A stretch of DNA of 64,000 bases from Gelidibacter sp035515035 (GCF_035515035.1 NZ_DATJCA010000047.1:1-64000), one strand, 5' to 3'; positions 32,953 through 43,559 are shown, numbered from the stretch's first letter. Numbers and translations: made by a program. The notes: generated by a model not told the origin, from the letters alone.

Positions 32953-33381
32953 ATGAGTCAAGTAAAAGAGAATGACACAGTGAAAGTACATTACACAGGA
33001 AAATTAACCAACGGTCAAGTTTTTGACAGTTCTTTGGAGCGTGAGCCTTTAGAAATCACTGTCGGTGAAGGTAAACTGATTCCGGGTTTTGAAAATGCTC
33101 TCATCAATATGAAAGTGAACGAGAAAAAAACCGTTGAAATTATAAAAGAAGAAGCTTATGGCGACATCCAAAAGGAGCTTTTTCATCAAGTTACAAAAGA
33201 TCAATTGCCACAGGACATCCAACCCGAAGTTGGGATGGGATTAGCATCTAAAGCACCAGATGGTACAGAACACCAGTTTAGAGTTGTGGAAGTTAAAGAA
33301 GATCATATTGTTGTTGATGGCAACCATCCATTAGCTGGTCAAGATTTAGTGTTTGACTTAGAAGTGGTGGAGATTAAATAA
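32953..33381 (+). CDS. FKBP-type peptidyl-prolyl isomerase (SlyD-like)
   Basis: This 142-residue cytoplasmic isomerase of the SlyD group has no signal peptide. The FKBP half is KVHYTGKLTNGQVFDSSLER with EITVGEGKLIPGFENAL and YGDIQKEL; the inserted IF chaperone domain (about 70-120) ends with VDGNHPLAGQDLVFDLEVVEI, the FKBP-returning strand with the NHPLAG hallmark. SlyD-like proteins assist folding and sometimes bind metals; here the His-rich metal tail is absent. It is a single gene with its own promoter and terminator. Confidence 0.93.
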   Translation: MSQVKENDTVKVHYTGKLTNGQVFDSSLEREPLEITVGEGKLIPGFENALINMKVNEKKTVEIIKEEAYGDIQKELFHQVTKDQLPQDIQPEVGMGLASKAPDGTEHQFRVVEVKEDHIVVDGNHPLAGQDLVFDLEVVEIK

Positions 33382-33403
33382 ATATAACATCATTTAAATA
33401 TAG

Positions 33404-33433
33404 AGCCATTTACTAATCGTGAATGGCTTTTTT
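33404..33433 (+). terminator. Terminator of the FKBP gene
   Basis: AGCCATT (33404-33410) and AATGGCT (33422-33428) form a 7-bp stem with an 11-nt loop followed by six Ts, 22 bp after the stop and facing the convergent mpl gene. Confidence 0.8.
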
Positions 33434-33452
33434 AATGGCGATGTTTGAAACT

Positions 33453-34808
33453 TTAGACCATCAAGTTCTTGACTTCCTCAAAATCCAATCCGCCATAAGT
33501 ACCAGAACTCATCAGCAATAAAACTTTGTTGTCAAATTTCTGTGAAAACAGAAAGTTCTTAAAATCGTCAGGATTGGTATAAATAATGAGATTTTCACGT
33601 TCAAAAGCATCGGCAATTTGAGCATGGGTCACTTCCTTCAGTTTTTTAACTTCTACGGCATGAGGCGAATAAAACACAACCGCTACGTCGGCAGCATCTA
33701 ATGTTCCTTTATATTCTTTCAGAAAATTTGCATTCAGACTACTGAAGGTGTGCAGCTCTAAACAAGCCACTAGAGTTCTATCAGGAAACTGCTCCTTTAC
33801 TGCTTTGGTTGTCGCTTTAACTTTACTTGGGGAATGGGCAAAATCTTTAAATGCAATGCTGTTCTTTCCCTCTCCTATTTTCTCGAGACGTTTACTGGCG
33901 CCTTTAAAACTGGCAATGGCTTCGTAAAAATCGTCTTCGTCAACACCCATATGTTGACAAATCCATTTGGCCCCAGCGAGGTTATTTAAGTTATGTTTTC
34001 CAAAAACCTCAATCGGCAACAGGCCTTCGGGAGTTTCCAAGAGTGTTTCTCCATTTTCAATTTTATAGTCCGGCGTATGGTAGGGTAGTTTTCTGATCGT
34101 ATTTTCTGAAGCTTCCACCACTTTTTTCACTTCGTCATCTTCTTCATTATAAGTTATGCTTCCACCTTTAACTATACTATCCACAAATATTTTGAATTGC
34201 TCCACATAAACTTCATAGGATGGAAAAACATTGATATGATCCCAAGCAATCCCGCTCAGTAATGCAATATTGGGTTGGTACAAATGGAATTTTGGTCGTC
34301 GGTCAATCGGGGAACTCAAATACTCATCACCTTCCAATACGATAAAATCATTGTCATCCGTTAGTTTCACCATCACATCAAAACCGTCCAATTGGGCGCC
34401 TACCATGTAGTCCACATCTCTATCATGATAATCCATGACATGGAGGATCATGGACGTAATTGTTGTTTTCCCATGACTACCGCCAATCACCACTCGGGTT
34501 TTGTGTTTGGACTGCTCGTACAAAAACTCTGGGTAGCTATAAATTCTCAAACCTAATTCTTGAGCTCGTAAGAGTTCAGGATTATCTGCTTTGGCATGCA
34601 TCCCCAAAACCACGCAGTCTATAGAAGTGTTTATTATTTCAGGAAACCAACCAAAGTTTACTGGAAGCAAACCTCTCTGCTCCAACCTTGTTTTCGAAGG
34701 TTCATAAATCTCATCATCACTTCCTGTTACTTGATATCCTTTATGGTGCAAAGCTATGGCGAGATTGTGCATGGCACTGCCGCCGATAGCTATAAAATGT
34801 ACGTTCAT
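33453..34808 (-). CDS. mpl: Murein peptide ligase Mpl (UDP-MurNAc : tripeptide ligase)
   Basis: This 451-residue ATP-dependent ligase attaches recycled L-Ala-gamma-D-Glu-meso-Dap to UDP-MurNAc. It starts MNVHFIAIGGSAMHNLA (nucleotide-binding MurC-type N-terminus), has VIGGSHGKTTITSMI as the ATP loop (GGSHGKTT), EGDEYLSSPIDRRPKF, HINVFPSYE, GKHNLNNLAGA and DFAHSPSKVKATTKA. The length (~450) and HFIAIGG start separate it from MurC. Start ATG 34808 was chosen; the longer frame begins 42 codons earlier with no family similarity. The 152-bp gap upstream contains a CACAGAG-type repeat fragment. Confidence 0.92.
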   Translation of the reverse strand: MNVHFIAIGGSAMHNLAIALHHKGYQVTGSDDEIYEPSKTRLEQRGLLPVNFGWFPEIINTSIDCVVLGMHAKADNPELLRAQELGLRIYSYPEFLYEQSKHKTRVVIGGSHGKTTITSMILHVMDYHDRDVDYMVGAQLDGFDVMVKLTDDNDFIVLEGDEYLSSPIDRRPKFHLYQPNIALLSGIAWDHINVFPSYEVYVEQFKIFVDSIVKGGSITYNEEDDEVKKVVEASENTIRKLPYHTPDYKIENGETLLETPEGLLPIEVFGKHNLNNLAGAKWICQHMGVDEDDFYEAIASFKGASKRLEKIGEGKNSIAFKDFAHSPSKVKATTKAVKEQFPDRTLVACLELHTFSSLNANFLKEYKGTLDAADVAVVFYSPHAVEVKKLKEVTHAQIADAFERENLIIYTNPDDFKNFLFSQKFDNKVLLLMSSGTYGGLDFEEVKNLMV

Positions 34809-34960
34809 AGTTTGATTTTGAAGACTCCAAAGATAGTTTTTTTGACGCGAACTGCGAATGAAATTGAACCTGAAAAGAAGATAATTGTTACACAAAGTTT
34901 CGTAGAGATAAACAGAGGTACACGCAGAAATCAATTAAATCATTCGTGTATTAGTGGCTA

Positions 34961-35914
34961 TTATAATTTAAGAATGACTGTTTTCTCCGACTGAAAAATT
35001 TCATTCTCAGGCAATTCAGCGAGAGCGAGTTCGATGTGTTTTAGCGCAGCATCTTTTTTATTTTGCAGTTTGTAAATCTGTGCCAAGCGGTAATTTGCCC
35101 GCGCTTTTGGCAGATCATCTTTCACGGAAAAATTAGTAATATAGAGAAGAAGGTGCTTTTCGCCTTTGCTTAATTGTGTATTGTTTTCAACAGCCACTTT
35201 TCCTATTTGATAATTTAAGTCATTGTTATCATGCTTGATTTGAGCCGCTTCCATAGTGGCAATGGCTTTATCCGGTTGCTTCTGGGCTTCGTATAAACTG
35301 GTAAGTTTCTGATAGCACAATAGAGACCCACCTTCCTCCACTGCAAGCTTATAATACTTTTCAGCGGTTTTAAGTTCTTTATCATATTCATAGATATAGC
35401 CTTTTGCCAAATAACCATCAACTTTTGAAAGGCTTTGCAATTCATCGGCATATTTTAGAGATTTGCTCATACTACCCCCAATAATTCCTGGCAGCTGCAT
35501 ATACAATTCTACCAGCGCCCATCGGGTTTCAATATGCTTAGGATCAAGCTCGGCCGCCGTAATAAATGCCTGCTTGACATCACCTATAATGGCTAGGGCT
35601 TTCATTTTATTGACCGACAAGGCTTTCATGCCCAAAGCGCCACCGTATTTATAATGATAGTTAGCCGTTTTGGGACTTATATCCACCAATTTTTTATAGT
35701 TTTCAATGGCGCCATCCCATTTTTTCTGATGACCATAGGCATCTCCCAAAAGTTCAATACCTGTAACGTTGGTAGGGTTATTTTTCACAAAAGTAGTCAT
35801 CAGCGCTTCCGCTTTTGAAAATTGTTTATTCGCTAAAAACTGTTCGGTTTTTACAATATCGGTCTGACCTAATGACGCTACTGAAAAAAAGAAAAAATAA
35901 ATAAATAATTTCAT
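34961..35914 (-). CDS. Exported TPR-repeat protein
   Basis: This 317-residue periplasmic or outer-membrane-associated protein has a signal peptide from ATG 35914 (MKLFIYFFFFSVASLGQ) followed by about six tetratricopeptide repeats (FSKAEALMTTFVKNNPTNVT; KKWDGAIENYKKLVDISPKT; LKTAEKYYKLAVEEGGSLLC; KQPDKAIATMEAAQIKHDNN). TPR solenoids mediate protein contacts; the partner is unknown. The frame continues upstream but the extra 12 codons add no signal features. It reads toward mpl and away from the alpha-2-macroglobulin gene. Confidence 0.85.
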   Translation of the reverse strand: MKLFIYFFFFSVASLGQTDIVKTEQFLANKQFSKAEALMTTFVKNNPTNVTGIELLGDAYGHQKKWDGAIENYKKLVDISPKTANYHYKYGGALGMKALSVNKMKALAIIGDVKQAFITAAELDPKHIETRWALVELYMQLPGIIGGSMSKSLKYADELQSLSKVDGYLAKGYIYEYDKELKTAEKYYKLAVEEGGSLLCYQKLTSLYEAQKQPDKAIATMEAAQIKHDNNDLNYQIGKVAVENNTQLSKGEKHLLLYITNFSVKDDLPKARANYRLAQIYKLQNKKDAALKHIELALAELPENEIFQSEKTVILKL

Positions 35915-36198
35915 AGTGAAGTTTCTGAATTCAAAAATAGACATTCTCACGCATTGTTATCTAAAATCAAACAACTCATTTAACTCAAAACCCTTGATAT
36001 TCTATATGATAATGATCCTCGTATTTTAATTTCTTAAATATGCGAGGTAAAAAGACGACGTAGATAGTTCCTATTCTTCAAAAGCTATCTTCTCAACATC
36101 ATACGCGCTCTCTTGTTTCCTGATTTCTCATTCTTAATTCTATATTCTAACATTTCAATTGTTGTGGTATTGTTTTTGCTAATTGATAAAAAGTAATA

Positions 36199-36226
36199 AA
36201 GTTAACTTCAAAATATGTTAACTTCA
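36199..36226. promoter_or_regulatory. GTTAACTTCA direct repeat in the long divergent intergenic region
   Basis: GTTAACTTCA occurs at 36201-36210 and 36217-36226, 16 bp apart, the first preceded by AA so that AAGTTAACTT is a 10-bp palindrome. It lies in the 410-bp gap (35915-36324) between the divergent TPR and alpha-2-macroglobulin genes, about 100 bp upstream of the latter. It may be an operator. I see no coding content elsewhere in this gap. Confidence 0.4.
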
Positions 36227-36324
36227 CTCAGTCAAATGCAGGTCACACACATTTTGTCATATTTAAAAGGACTTAGTGAATTAGCTTGCGAATAAATCCA
36301 GGTCAAGGATTAAAATCAATTCAT

Positions 36325-39300
36325 ATGATGAAACAGTTTACAACCCTATTTATGATTCTATTTTTCGCAAATTTCGCACAACCACAATCCAATACTTACG
36401 AAAAACTCTGGAAACAAGTCGAAAAACATGAAAATGAAGGCTTGACCAAATCCGCCTTGGAGGTCACAGAACAAATCTCCAAATTAGCAGTTGCCGATAA
36501 AAACCCCTCGCAGCACATCAAAAGCGTATTGTATAAAAGTAAATATGCACTCGTTTTAGAAGAAGATGCACAACTTAAAATTATTAACGATTTTAAATCA
36601 CAAATTGCCAATAGTGAAATTCCCACCAAAAATATTCTAGAAAATATGCTCGCCAATTTATATTGGCAATATTTTCAACAAAACCGCTATCAGTTTTATA
36701 ACCGAACCCATACGGAAAACAAAGTTGATGCGGACGATTTCAGAACTTGGGATTTACGCACCTTGTTTGAAGAAATAGATGTTCATTTTCAAAATTCACT
36801 TAAAAACGGTTCAGTCCTTCAAGAAACCCCATTGGATAACTACAATGAATTGTTGCAATTATCAAAAGGTTCGAAACAATACCGTCCAACGCTTTTTGAT
36901 TTTTTGAACCATAACGCTCTGACTTTTTATCAAACCGATGAGAACAGCATTGCTAAACCTGCTTATAAATTTCAGATTGATGACCCTGAATTCCTTATGG
37001 ATGCCAAAATCTTTGCAGGATTGAAAATCAGCCATCAAGATTCTACATCCTTACAACTAAAAGCTCTAAAGATTTACCAAAATTTAATTGCCTTTCACCT
37101 AAAAGACAAAGCGCCCTATGCTTTAGTGGATGTGGATATCCATCGACTGCAATTCGTGAGAGACAATGCAACGTTTAACGATAAGGACGCTATTTATTTG
37201 AAGAGTCTTGAACAAGCGTTAGCAACCTATAAAACCCATGAAGTTTCAGCACTATATAATTTTGAAATTGCCTCACTATATCAACAACAAGGTCAAGTTT
37301 TTGATCCTAAATCCAATCCTGATGTCCGTTGGAAACTAAAAGAAGCTATTGCGATCTGCGATGCGGTAACACAGGATTTCCCAAAAAGTAGTGGTGCAGA
37401 ACAATGTGCTATTTTAAAAAATAGCATCTTAAATCCCACCTTGGAACTAACTGCAGAAAACAGTATTCCAATTCAAGAGCACAGCTTGATTTTGGTTCGT
37501 TACTCGAATTTGTCCCACTTAAAATTTAAAGTTTATCCGCTGACCCCATCACAGTTGGAAACTTTAAATACAACACACCGCCAGGAAGAACGTTTTGCTT
37601 TCATCAAAAAATTAAAAGTCGCCGAGGAATGGGACAGCCAACTCAAGGATGAAAAGGATTACCAAGTCCATACGACTGAAGTAATCCTTCCTAAATTGAG
37701 TAATGGACAGTATCTTATTGTGGCAACTCCCAATGACTCGAACGGAGCGTTTTTCGCATTTAAATCCATTCAAGTAACCAATATGGCGTTGGTGACGAAA
37801 TCTGATACCAATAGAGAACTTTTTCAATTTATCAATAGAAACAATGGTCAACCAATTGAAGGCGTAAAAGTGACGGTGAGGTACCAAGTAAATTATAATA
37901 ACGAGTACAAAACCCAAAACTTCCAAACGGATAAGAACGGTGAATTCAGCATGACGAATTCCAAGAATCGCTATTACAACATGAATATCACCGCCGTCCA
38001 TAAGTCAGACACGGCATATTTTAAGGATTATTATAGCAGAAGTTATTATAACCAAGTGGAAGGTCAAGAAAAGATTACTTATACCCCATTTTTATTCACA
38101 GACCGAAGTATTTACAGACCTGGTCAAGTGGTCTATTTTAAAGGAATTGCCACCAAAACCGAAAATAAAAAGACTACGGTTTATGCCAATCAATTAGTAG
38201 AAGTGATCCTTAAAAATGTCAATGGCGAAGTGGTCAAGAAATTGCAGCTTAAAACCAACGATTATGGTTCGGTTTCGGGAGAATTCATTTTACCTAATGA
38301 CGGATTAACAGGTCAATTTAGCCTTAGCATCCATGCAGGAAGTTATGGATATGCCAACATTTCTGTTGAAGAATACAAACGTCCAAAATTTGAAACCAAA
38401 CTACTTCCAATTACTAAAACCTTTAAAGTCAATGATTCGGTAACCGTTAAAGGAAATGCTTTAGCCTACGCTGGCAGTACAATTACAGATGCAAAAGTAG
38501 TCTATCGTGTGCACAGAAAAATACAATATCCTCGTTGGTATTACTGGCACCGACCTTGGTTTAACAGTGAACCACAGGAAATTGCCCATGGTGAAAGCAT
38601 GACCGACAAGGATGGGAATTTCGAAATAAAATTTAAAGCCATTCCTGATGAAAGTGTGGACAAAAACAGTCTGCCCGTATTCAATTACGAAATCACTGCG
38701 GATGTCACCGATTTAAATGGTGAAACACGGAGCGCAACTACTATTGTGAAAGTTGGATACCATGCGCTTCTGGCCAACATAAGTGTAGAAGGACAGTTGG
38801 ATAAATCCAAAAAGGAACACCAACTTTCACTAAGCACCAAAAACTTAAATGGCGAATTTGTTGCCGCGCAAGGCACCGTCAAAATTTACAAACTTCAATC
38901 GCCAAAAGAAGTCTTAAGACCACGCCCTTGGCCAGCGCCGGATTATCAAATCTTATCCCGTGAAGAATTTAAAAAATTATTCCCTCATGAAGCTTATCAA
39001 GAGGAACACAATCCAGAAACTTGGGAAAAAGGCAAGATGGTTTTTGAAACCAATTTTGACACTTCAAAATCGAAGGAGATTAAATTGGAAAACCTTAAAC
39101 AATGGGAATCTGGTAATTATATCATCATTCTAGAAAGTAAGGATCGCTTTGGCCAATTAGTAACAGATCAAGCACGGACTTTTGTGTTCAGTCCGGACGA
39201 TAAAACGCTTCCGGATAATCAGCTGTTTAGCGTGAGCACTGATCAATCTGCTTATAAAACAGGTCAAAATGTGATTATTACTTTTGGCTCTGCAGCAGAA

Positions 39301-42300
39301 AATGTGGTGGTTACTGTAGATGTTGAAAAAGGACAAAAAATTATCAACACCTATATCATACCATTAAGCAAAAACAAAAAAACAATTGTTATTCCCGTAA
39401 CCGATGCGGACTTGGGTGGATTTGCCATTCACTACAGCTTTGCTGCTTTTAATAGTTTTAAAACTGGAACACAAACCATTTCTGTCCCACATCCAAAATC
39501 GGAGTTATCCATCGAAACCAAAACCTTTAGGGATAAATTAGAACCTGGGACCGACGAAACTTGGAGTTTCAATATCAAGGGTCCACAAGGTGATAAAGTG
39601 AGCGCTGAACTCTTGGCTAGCATGTATGACCTGTCTCTAGATCAATTTCAACCACACCAATGGCAATTTAGTCCATTATATGAACCAAATTATTACAGTT
39701 TCAACCAAAGACGTGACATCAAAAGTTTTGGAAGCAACCCATTTTATGTGTATTTACCGACCAATAATTTAAGCTATCCTTATCAAAGTTATGATCAATG
39801 GAATTGGTTTGGATTTTATTTTGGTCGCGGAAATCACAATCTGATGCGTACGGTGAGAGGGCTAGCGTCTGGTGTTCGAATGGAAAAATCAAACATGATA
39901 GTTGATGACTCAGAATCAACTTTGGAGGAATCAACGATAGTGAGTTATGATGCTCAGCAACAATTGAGCAATTCATCTAATGTTCCAACCCCACCCGGCT
40001 TAAAAGAAGAATCCAATGAAGATCTACACTCTGTTGCCATTCGTAAAAACCTTCAGGAAACCGCATTCTTTTTCCCACAATTGCAAACAGATGCTGATGG
40101 TAATATCACTTTTAGTTTCACAACACCAGAAGCATTGACGAGATGGAAATTACAACTCTTGGCGCATACCAAAACCTTGGAAAGCACAACGACATCTTTG
40201 GAAACAGTCACCCAAAAGGAATTAATGGTCATCCCGAATGCCCCTCGCTTTTTACGTCATGGCGATGTCATTTCTATCAGTACAAAAATTGCCAACCTCA
40301 CTGAAAACACATTATCGGGAGAAGCTATTTTACAACTTTTTGATGCCATTACCGGGAATTCTATTGATGCTAAACTTAACAATTCAGACAATAGAAAGTC
40401 ATTCACTGTGGATGCCAAAGGCAATACCCAAGTTACTTGGAGCCTTTCAATTCCAGATGACGTGGATGCCGTTCAATATAAAGTGATTGCAAAATCGGGC
40501 GCTTTTAGCGACGGTGAACAAAACCTACTGCCTGTACTTTCAAACCGCATGTTGGTTACAGAAACTTTGCCAATGTGGATACGCTCAAACGAAACACGCA
40601 CATTCACCTTGGACAAATTAGCTTCAACAAGCGCTGCCAACAGCTCCAAAACACTTAAAAACCATAAATTAACCTTGGAAATGACTTCCAATCCCGCGTG
40701 GTATGCCGTTCAGGCGTTACCATATTTAATGGAATATCCGTATGACTGTAATGAGCAAATCTTTAGTAGATATTACGCTAATGCGCTGGCTAGTCATATT
40801 GCTAACAGCAATCCAAGGATTAAAGAAGTCTTTGACCAATGGGCATCTCAAGATGCCTTAATCAGCAATCTTGAAAAGAACGAAGAATTGAAAAGCATTC
40901 TTATCGCGGAAACGCCGTGGTTACGTGATGCCCAATCAGAAACTGAGCAAAAGAAACGTATTGCATTATTGTTTGACATGAACAAGATGACCAACGAATT
41001 GCAGTCGGCACAGCGCAAACTCCAGAACAATCAAATGAGCAACGGCGCTTGGGCATGGTTTGAAGGCGGACGACCAAACCGATTTATTACACAACAGATC
41101 CTGGTAGGTTTTGGACATTTAGACCACCTTAATGTCAAATCAAGTACAGTAAATGGATCTTCAAACGACATGATCAAAAAAGCGATCGCTTATTTAGATG
41201 CTGAATTTGTTCAAGAATACAAAGACCTTCGCAAATACGATAAAAATGTCGATTTGAGCAAAGATCATCTAAGCTATACCCAATTACATTATTTATATAT
41301 GCGTAGCTTCTTTCCAGAAATCGCAAAAAGCAAAGAAGTTCAAACCATAACTGCATACTACCAAACACAAATCCAAAAGTATTGGTTAAGTAGATCGTTA
41401 TATGCCAAAGGACTGATGGCCATGGTTTCACATCGTATTAAAGATTCTAAAACAGCTGATAAAATATTGAAATCCTTAAAAGAGAATAGTATTACTTCTG
41501 ACGAATTGGGTATGTTTTGGAAAGATAATACGGCATCCTGGTTTTGGTACCAAGCGCCCATTGAAACCCAAGCCCTCATGATTGAAGCCTTTTCAGAAAT
41601 TCAAAATGACGTTAAAACCATCGACAATTTAAAGATCTGGTTGCTTAAAAACAAACAGACCAACAGTTGGAAAACCACCAAAGCGACCACTGAAGCTGTT
41701 TATGCATTATTATTGCAAGGCAGCGATTGGCTTAGCGTTACGGACATGGTAGATGTTACAATAGGTGGCGAAAAAATCGCAACTTCAAAATTAGAGCACG
41801 TTAAAGTTGAAGCCGGAACGGGTTATTATAAAACGGCTTGGAATGGTTCTGAAATAAAACCAGAGATGGCAAATGTCACCTTGACCAAAAAAGGCGATGG
41901 TATTGCTTGGGGAAGTTTATACTGGCAGTATTTTGAAGATTTGGATAAAATAACTTTTGCCGAAACACCTTTGCAATTGAAGAAAAAACTGTTCTTAAAA
42001 TCCAATACCGATAAAGGGGAACAACTTTTAGAAATCACTTCTAAAACCGATTTAAAAGTTGGCGATTTGGTAAGAGTTCGTATCGAATTACGAAGCGATA
42101 GACCTATGGAATTCCTACACATGAAAGATATGCGTGCGGCAGGTTTTGAACCTGTCAATGTTTTGTCTTCTTATAAATACCAAGACGGATTGGGCTATTA
42201 TGAAAGCACAAAAGATGCGGCTACGAACTTCTTCTTCGACTATTTACCAAAAGGCATCTACGTTTTTGAATATGATTTACGTGTGAACAACAGCGGCGAC

Positions 42301-42387
42301 ATGAGTAACGGGATCACGACCATTCAAAGCATGTATGCGCCGGAATTCATGAGTCACAGTGAAGGAGTTCGAGTGAACGTTAAATAA
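36325..42387 (+). CDS. Bacterial alpha-2-macroglobulin with thioester motif
   Basis: This 2020-residue exported protein has a signal peptide MMKQFTTLFMILFFANFA. Macroglobulin-like beta domains follow (TPFLFTDRSIYRPGQVVYFK; ISVEEYKRPKFET; YKTGQNVIITFGSAAENVVV). The A2M domain contains RKNLQETAFFFPQLQTDADG and FTTPEALTRWKLQLLAHT, and the thioester CxEQ is present as DCNEQ at about residue 1475, followed by an alpha-helical thioester domain and a beta-rich C-terminus. Such proteins trap proteases, presumably protecting the envelope; no lipobox is present, so it is probably periplasmic. The usual pbpC neighbour is absent. The ATG at 36325 (or 36328) is preferred to an upstream TTG at 36286. Confidence 0.92.
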   Translation: MMKQFTTLFMILFFANFAQPQSNTYEKLWKQVEKHENEGLTKSALEVTEQISKLAVADKNPSQHIKSVLYKSKYALVLEEDAQLKIINDFKSQIANSEIPTKNILENMLANLYWQYFQQNRYQFYNRTHTENKVDADDFRTWDLRTLFEEIDVHFQNSLKNGSVLQETPLDNYNELLQLSKGSKQYRPTLFDFLNHNALTFYQTDENSIAKPAYKFQIDDPEFLMDAKIFAGLKISHQDSTSLQLKALKIYQNLIAFHLKDKAPYALVDVDIHRLQFVRDNATFNDKDAIYLKSLEQALATYKTHEVSALYNFEIASLYQQQGQVFDPKSNPDVRWKLKEAIAICDAVTQDFPKSSGAEQCAILKNSILNPTLELTAENSIPIQEHSLILVRYSNLSHLKFKVYPLTPSQLETLNTTHRQEERFAFIKKLKVAEEWDSQLKDEKDYQVHTTEVILPKLSNGQYLIVATPNDSNGAFFAFKSIQVTNMALVTKSDTNRELFQFINRNNGQPIEGVKVTVRYQVNYNNEYKTQNFQTDKNGEFSMTNSKNRYYNMNITAVHKSDTAYFKDYYSRSYYNQVEGQEKITYTPFLFTDRSIYRPGQVVYFKGIATKTENKKTTVYANQLVEVILKNVNGEVVKKLQLKTNDYGSVSGEFILPNDGLTGQFSLSIHAGSYGYANISVEEYKRPKFETKLLPITKTFKVNDSVTVKGNALAYAGSTITDAKVVYRVHRKIQYPRWYYWHRPWFNSEPQEIAHGESMTDKDGNFEIKFKAIPDESVDKNSLPVFNYEITADVTDLNGETRSATTIVKVGYHALLANISVEGQLDKSKKEHQLSLSTKNLNGEFVAAQGTVKIYKLQSPKEVLRPRPWPAPDYQILSREEFKKLFPHEAYQEEHNPETWEKGKMVFETNFDTSKSKEIKLENLKQWESGNYIIILESKDRFGQLVTDQARTFVFSPDDKTLPDNQLFSVSTDQSAYKTGQNVIITFGSAAENVVVTVDVEKGQKIINTYIIPLSKNKKTIVIPVTDADLGGFAIHYSFAAFNSFKTGTQTISVPHPKSELSIETKTFRDKLEPGTDETWSFNIKGPQGDKVSAELLASMYDLSLDQFQPHQWQFSPLYEPNYYSFNQRRDIKSFGSNPFYVYLPTNNLSYPYQSYDQWNWFGFYFGRGNHNLMRTVRGLASGVRMEKSNMIVDDSESTLEESTIVSYDAQQQLSNSSNVPTPPGLKEESNEDLHSVAIRKNLQETAFFFPQLQTDADGNITFSFTTPEALTRWKLQLLAHTKTLESTTTSLETVTQKELMVIPNAPRFLRHGDVISISTKIANLTENTLSGEAILQLFDAITGNSIDAKLNNSDNRKSFTVDAKGNTQVTWSLSIPDDVDAVQYKVIAKSGAFSDGEQNLLPVLSNRMLVTETLPMWIRSNETRTFTLDKLASTSAANSSKTLKNHKLTLEMTSNPAWYAVQALPYLMEYPYDCNEQIFSRYYANALASHIANSNPRIKEVFDQWASQDALISNLEKNEELKSILIAETPWLRDAQSETEQKKRIALLFDMNKMTNELQSAQRKLQNNQMSNGAWAWFEGGRPNRFITQQILVGFGHLDHLNVKSSTVNGSSNDMIKKAIAYLDAEFVQEYKDLRKYDKNVDLSKDHLSYTQLHYLYMRSFFPEIAKSKEVQTITAYYQTQIQKYWLSRSLYAKGLMAMVSHRIKDSKTADKILKSLKENSITSDELGMFWKDNTASWFWYQAPIETQALMIEAFSEIQNDVKTIDNLKIWLLKNKQTNSWKTTKATTEAVYALLLQGSDWLSVTDMVDVTIGGEKIATSKLEHVKVEAGTGYYKTAWNGSEIKPEMANVTLTKKGDGIAWGSLYWQYFEDLDKITFAETPLQLKKKLFLKSNTDKGEQLLEITSKTDLKVGDLVRVRIELRSDRPMEFLHMKDMRAAGFEPVNVLSSYKYQDGLGYYESTKDAATNFFFDYLPKGIYVFEYDLRVNNSGDMSNGITTIQSMYAPEFMSHSEGVRVNVK

Positions 42388-42407
42388 TCTACAAAGCAAT
42401 AAAAAGC

Positions 42408-42445
42408 AAAAGCTTCAGGAATGTAAATAATCCTGACGCTTTTTT
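42408..42445 (+). terminator. Terminator of the alpha-2-macroglobulin gene
   Basis: AAAGCTTCAGGA and TCCTGACGCTTTTT form a stem with one mismatch (loop ATGTAAATAA) followed by Ts, ending before the convergent cysteine-synthase gene. Confidence 0.8.
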
Positions 42446-42578
42446 ATTTTATCATCATGTCCACTTAATAAAGCTCGTCTATATTCCCGCCTTTAAAAAA
42501 TTTACGGACGGGCAGGCTTGATTCTAACAACGAAACGGGCTTGATTCCATTTTATATTTTGTTGACTAACGATGAAGT

Positions 42579-43559
42579 TCAATCTATATACCCCATCTCC
42601 CTCATCCAGTCATTGTTGAACATTTTCCCTACATAACGACTGCCATGATCGTGAAATAAAACGACAACCACATCGTCCTTAGTAAAATGCTCTTTCAATT
42701 GTAATAAGCCTTTAATGGCGGCACCAGCTGAATTGCCTAAGAACATACCTTCTTCCTTCGCCAATAATTGGGTATAGACTGCAGCATCTTTATCAGTCAC
42801 TTTTTCGAATCCATCGATGATATCAAAATCGACATTTTTAGGAAGAATATCCTCACCAATCCCTTCAGTTACGTATGGATAGATTTCATTTTCGTCAAAA
42901 ATTCCAGTTTCATGATATTTTTTGAAGACACTGCCATAAGTATCAATTCCCCAAACTTTGATATTCGGATTTTGTTCTTTCAGATATTTACCCACGCCAG
43001 ATACCGTACCTCCTGTGCCCACACCAACCACAAAATGGGTAATCTTGCCACCCGTTTGCTTCCATATTTCAGGACCTGTACTTTCGTAATGTGCTTTTGC
43101 ATTACTTAAATTATCGTATTGATTTACATACCAAGAATTTGGCGTTTCTTCACTCAAACGTTTGGCAACCGAGTAATAACTTCTTGGGTCATCTGGTGCC
43201 ACATCTGTTGGACAAACGATAACCTCTGCACCAACAGCTCGTAGGATATCCATTTTTTCTTTAGACTGCTTATCGCTCATCACAAAAATACATTTGTAAC
43301 CTTTTACGATCGCGACCAATGCCAATCCCATTCCGGTATTTCCAGAGGTACCTTCGATAATGGTTCCTCCTGGCTTCAATCGCCCATCTGCTTCAGCATC
43401 TTCAACCATTTTAACCGCCATTCTGTCCTTAACGGAATTGCCTGGATTGAACGTTTCATATTTAGCCAAGACCAAGCATGGTAAATCTTTCGTTAATTTA
43501 TTGAGTTTGACCAAAGGCGTATTACCTATGGTCTCAAGAATATTTTCTGCGTAGTGCAT
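42579..43559 (-). CDS. PLP-dependent cysteine synthase / cystathionine beta-synthase-type enzyme
   Basis: This 326-residue fold-type II PLP enzyme starts at ATG 43559. The PLP lysine is in NPGNSVKDRMAV, the phosphate-binding loop is EGTSGNTGMG, and the C-terminal SNG-type motif is GNSAGAAIKGLL. The length fits the catalytic core without the C-terminal CBS domains. It could be a cysteine synthase (O-acetylserine sulfhydrylase) or a cystathionine beta-synthase core; the GTSGNTGMGLALVA motif and GVGTGGTVSGVGKYL occur in both. A -7-like box (TACCTTTG) lies at 43586-43579 on the minus strand. It stands alone. Confidence 0.88.
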   Translation of the reverse strand: MHYAENILETIGNTPLVKLNKLTKDLPCLVLAKYETFNPGNSVKDRMAVKMVEDAEADGRLKPGGTIIEGTSGNTGMGLALVAIVKGYKCIFVMSDKQSKEKMDILRAVGAEVIVCPTDVAPDDPRSYYSVAKRLSEETPNSWYVNQYDNLSNAKAHYESTGPEIWKQTGGKITHFVVGVGTGGTVSGVGKYLKEQNPNIKVWGIDTYGSVFKKYHETGIFDENEIYPYVTEGIGEDILPKNVDFDIIDGFEKVTDKDAAVYTQLLAKEEGMFLGNSAGAAIKGLLQLKEHFTKDDVVVVLFHDHGSRYVGKMFNNDWMREMGYID

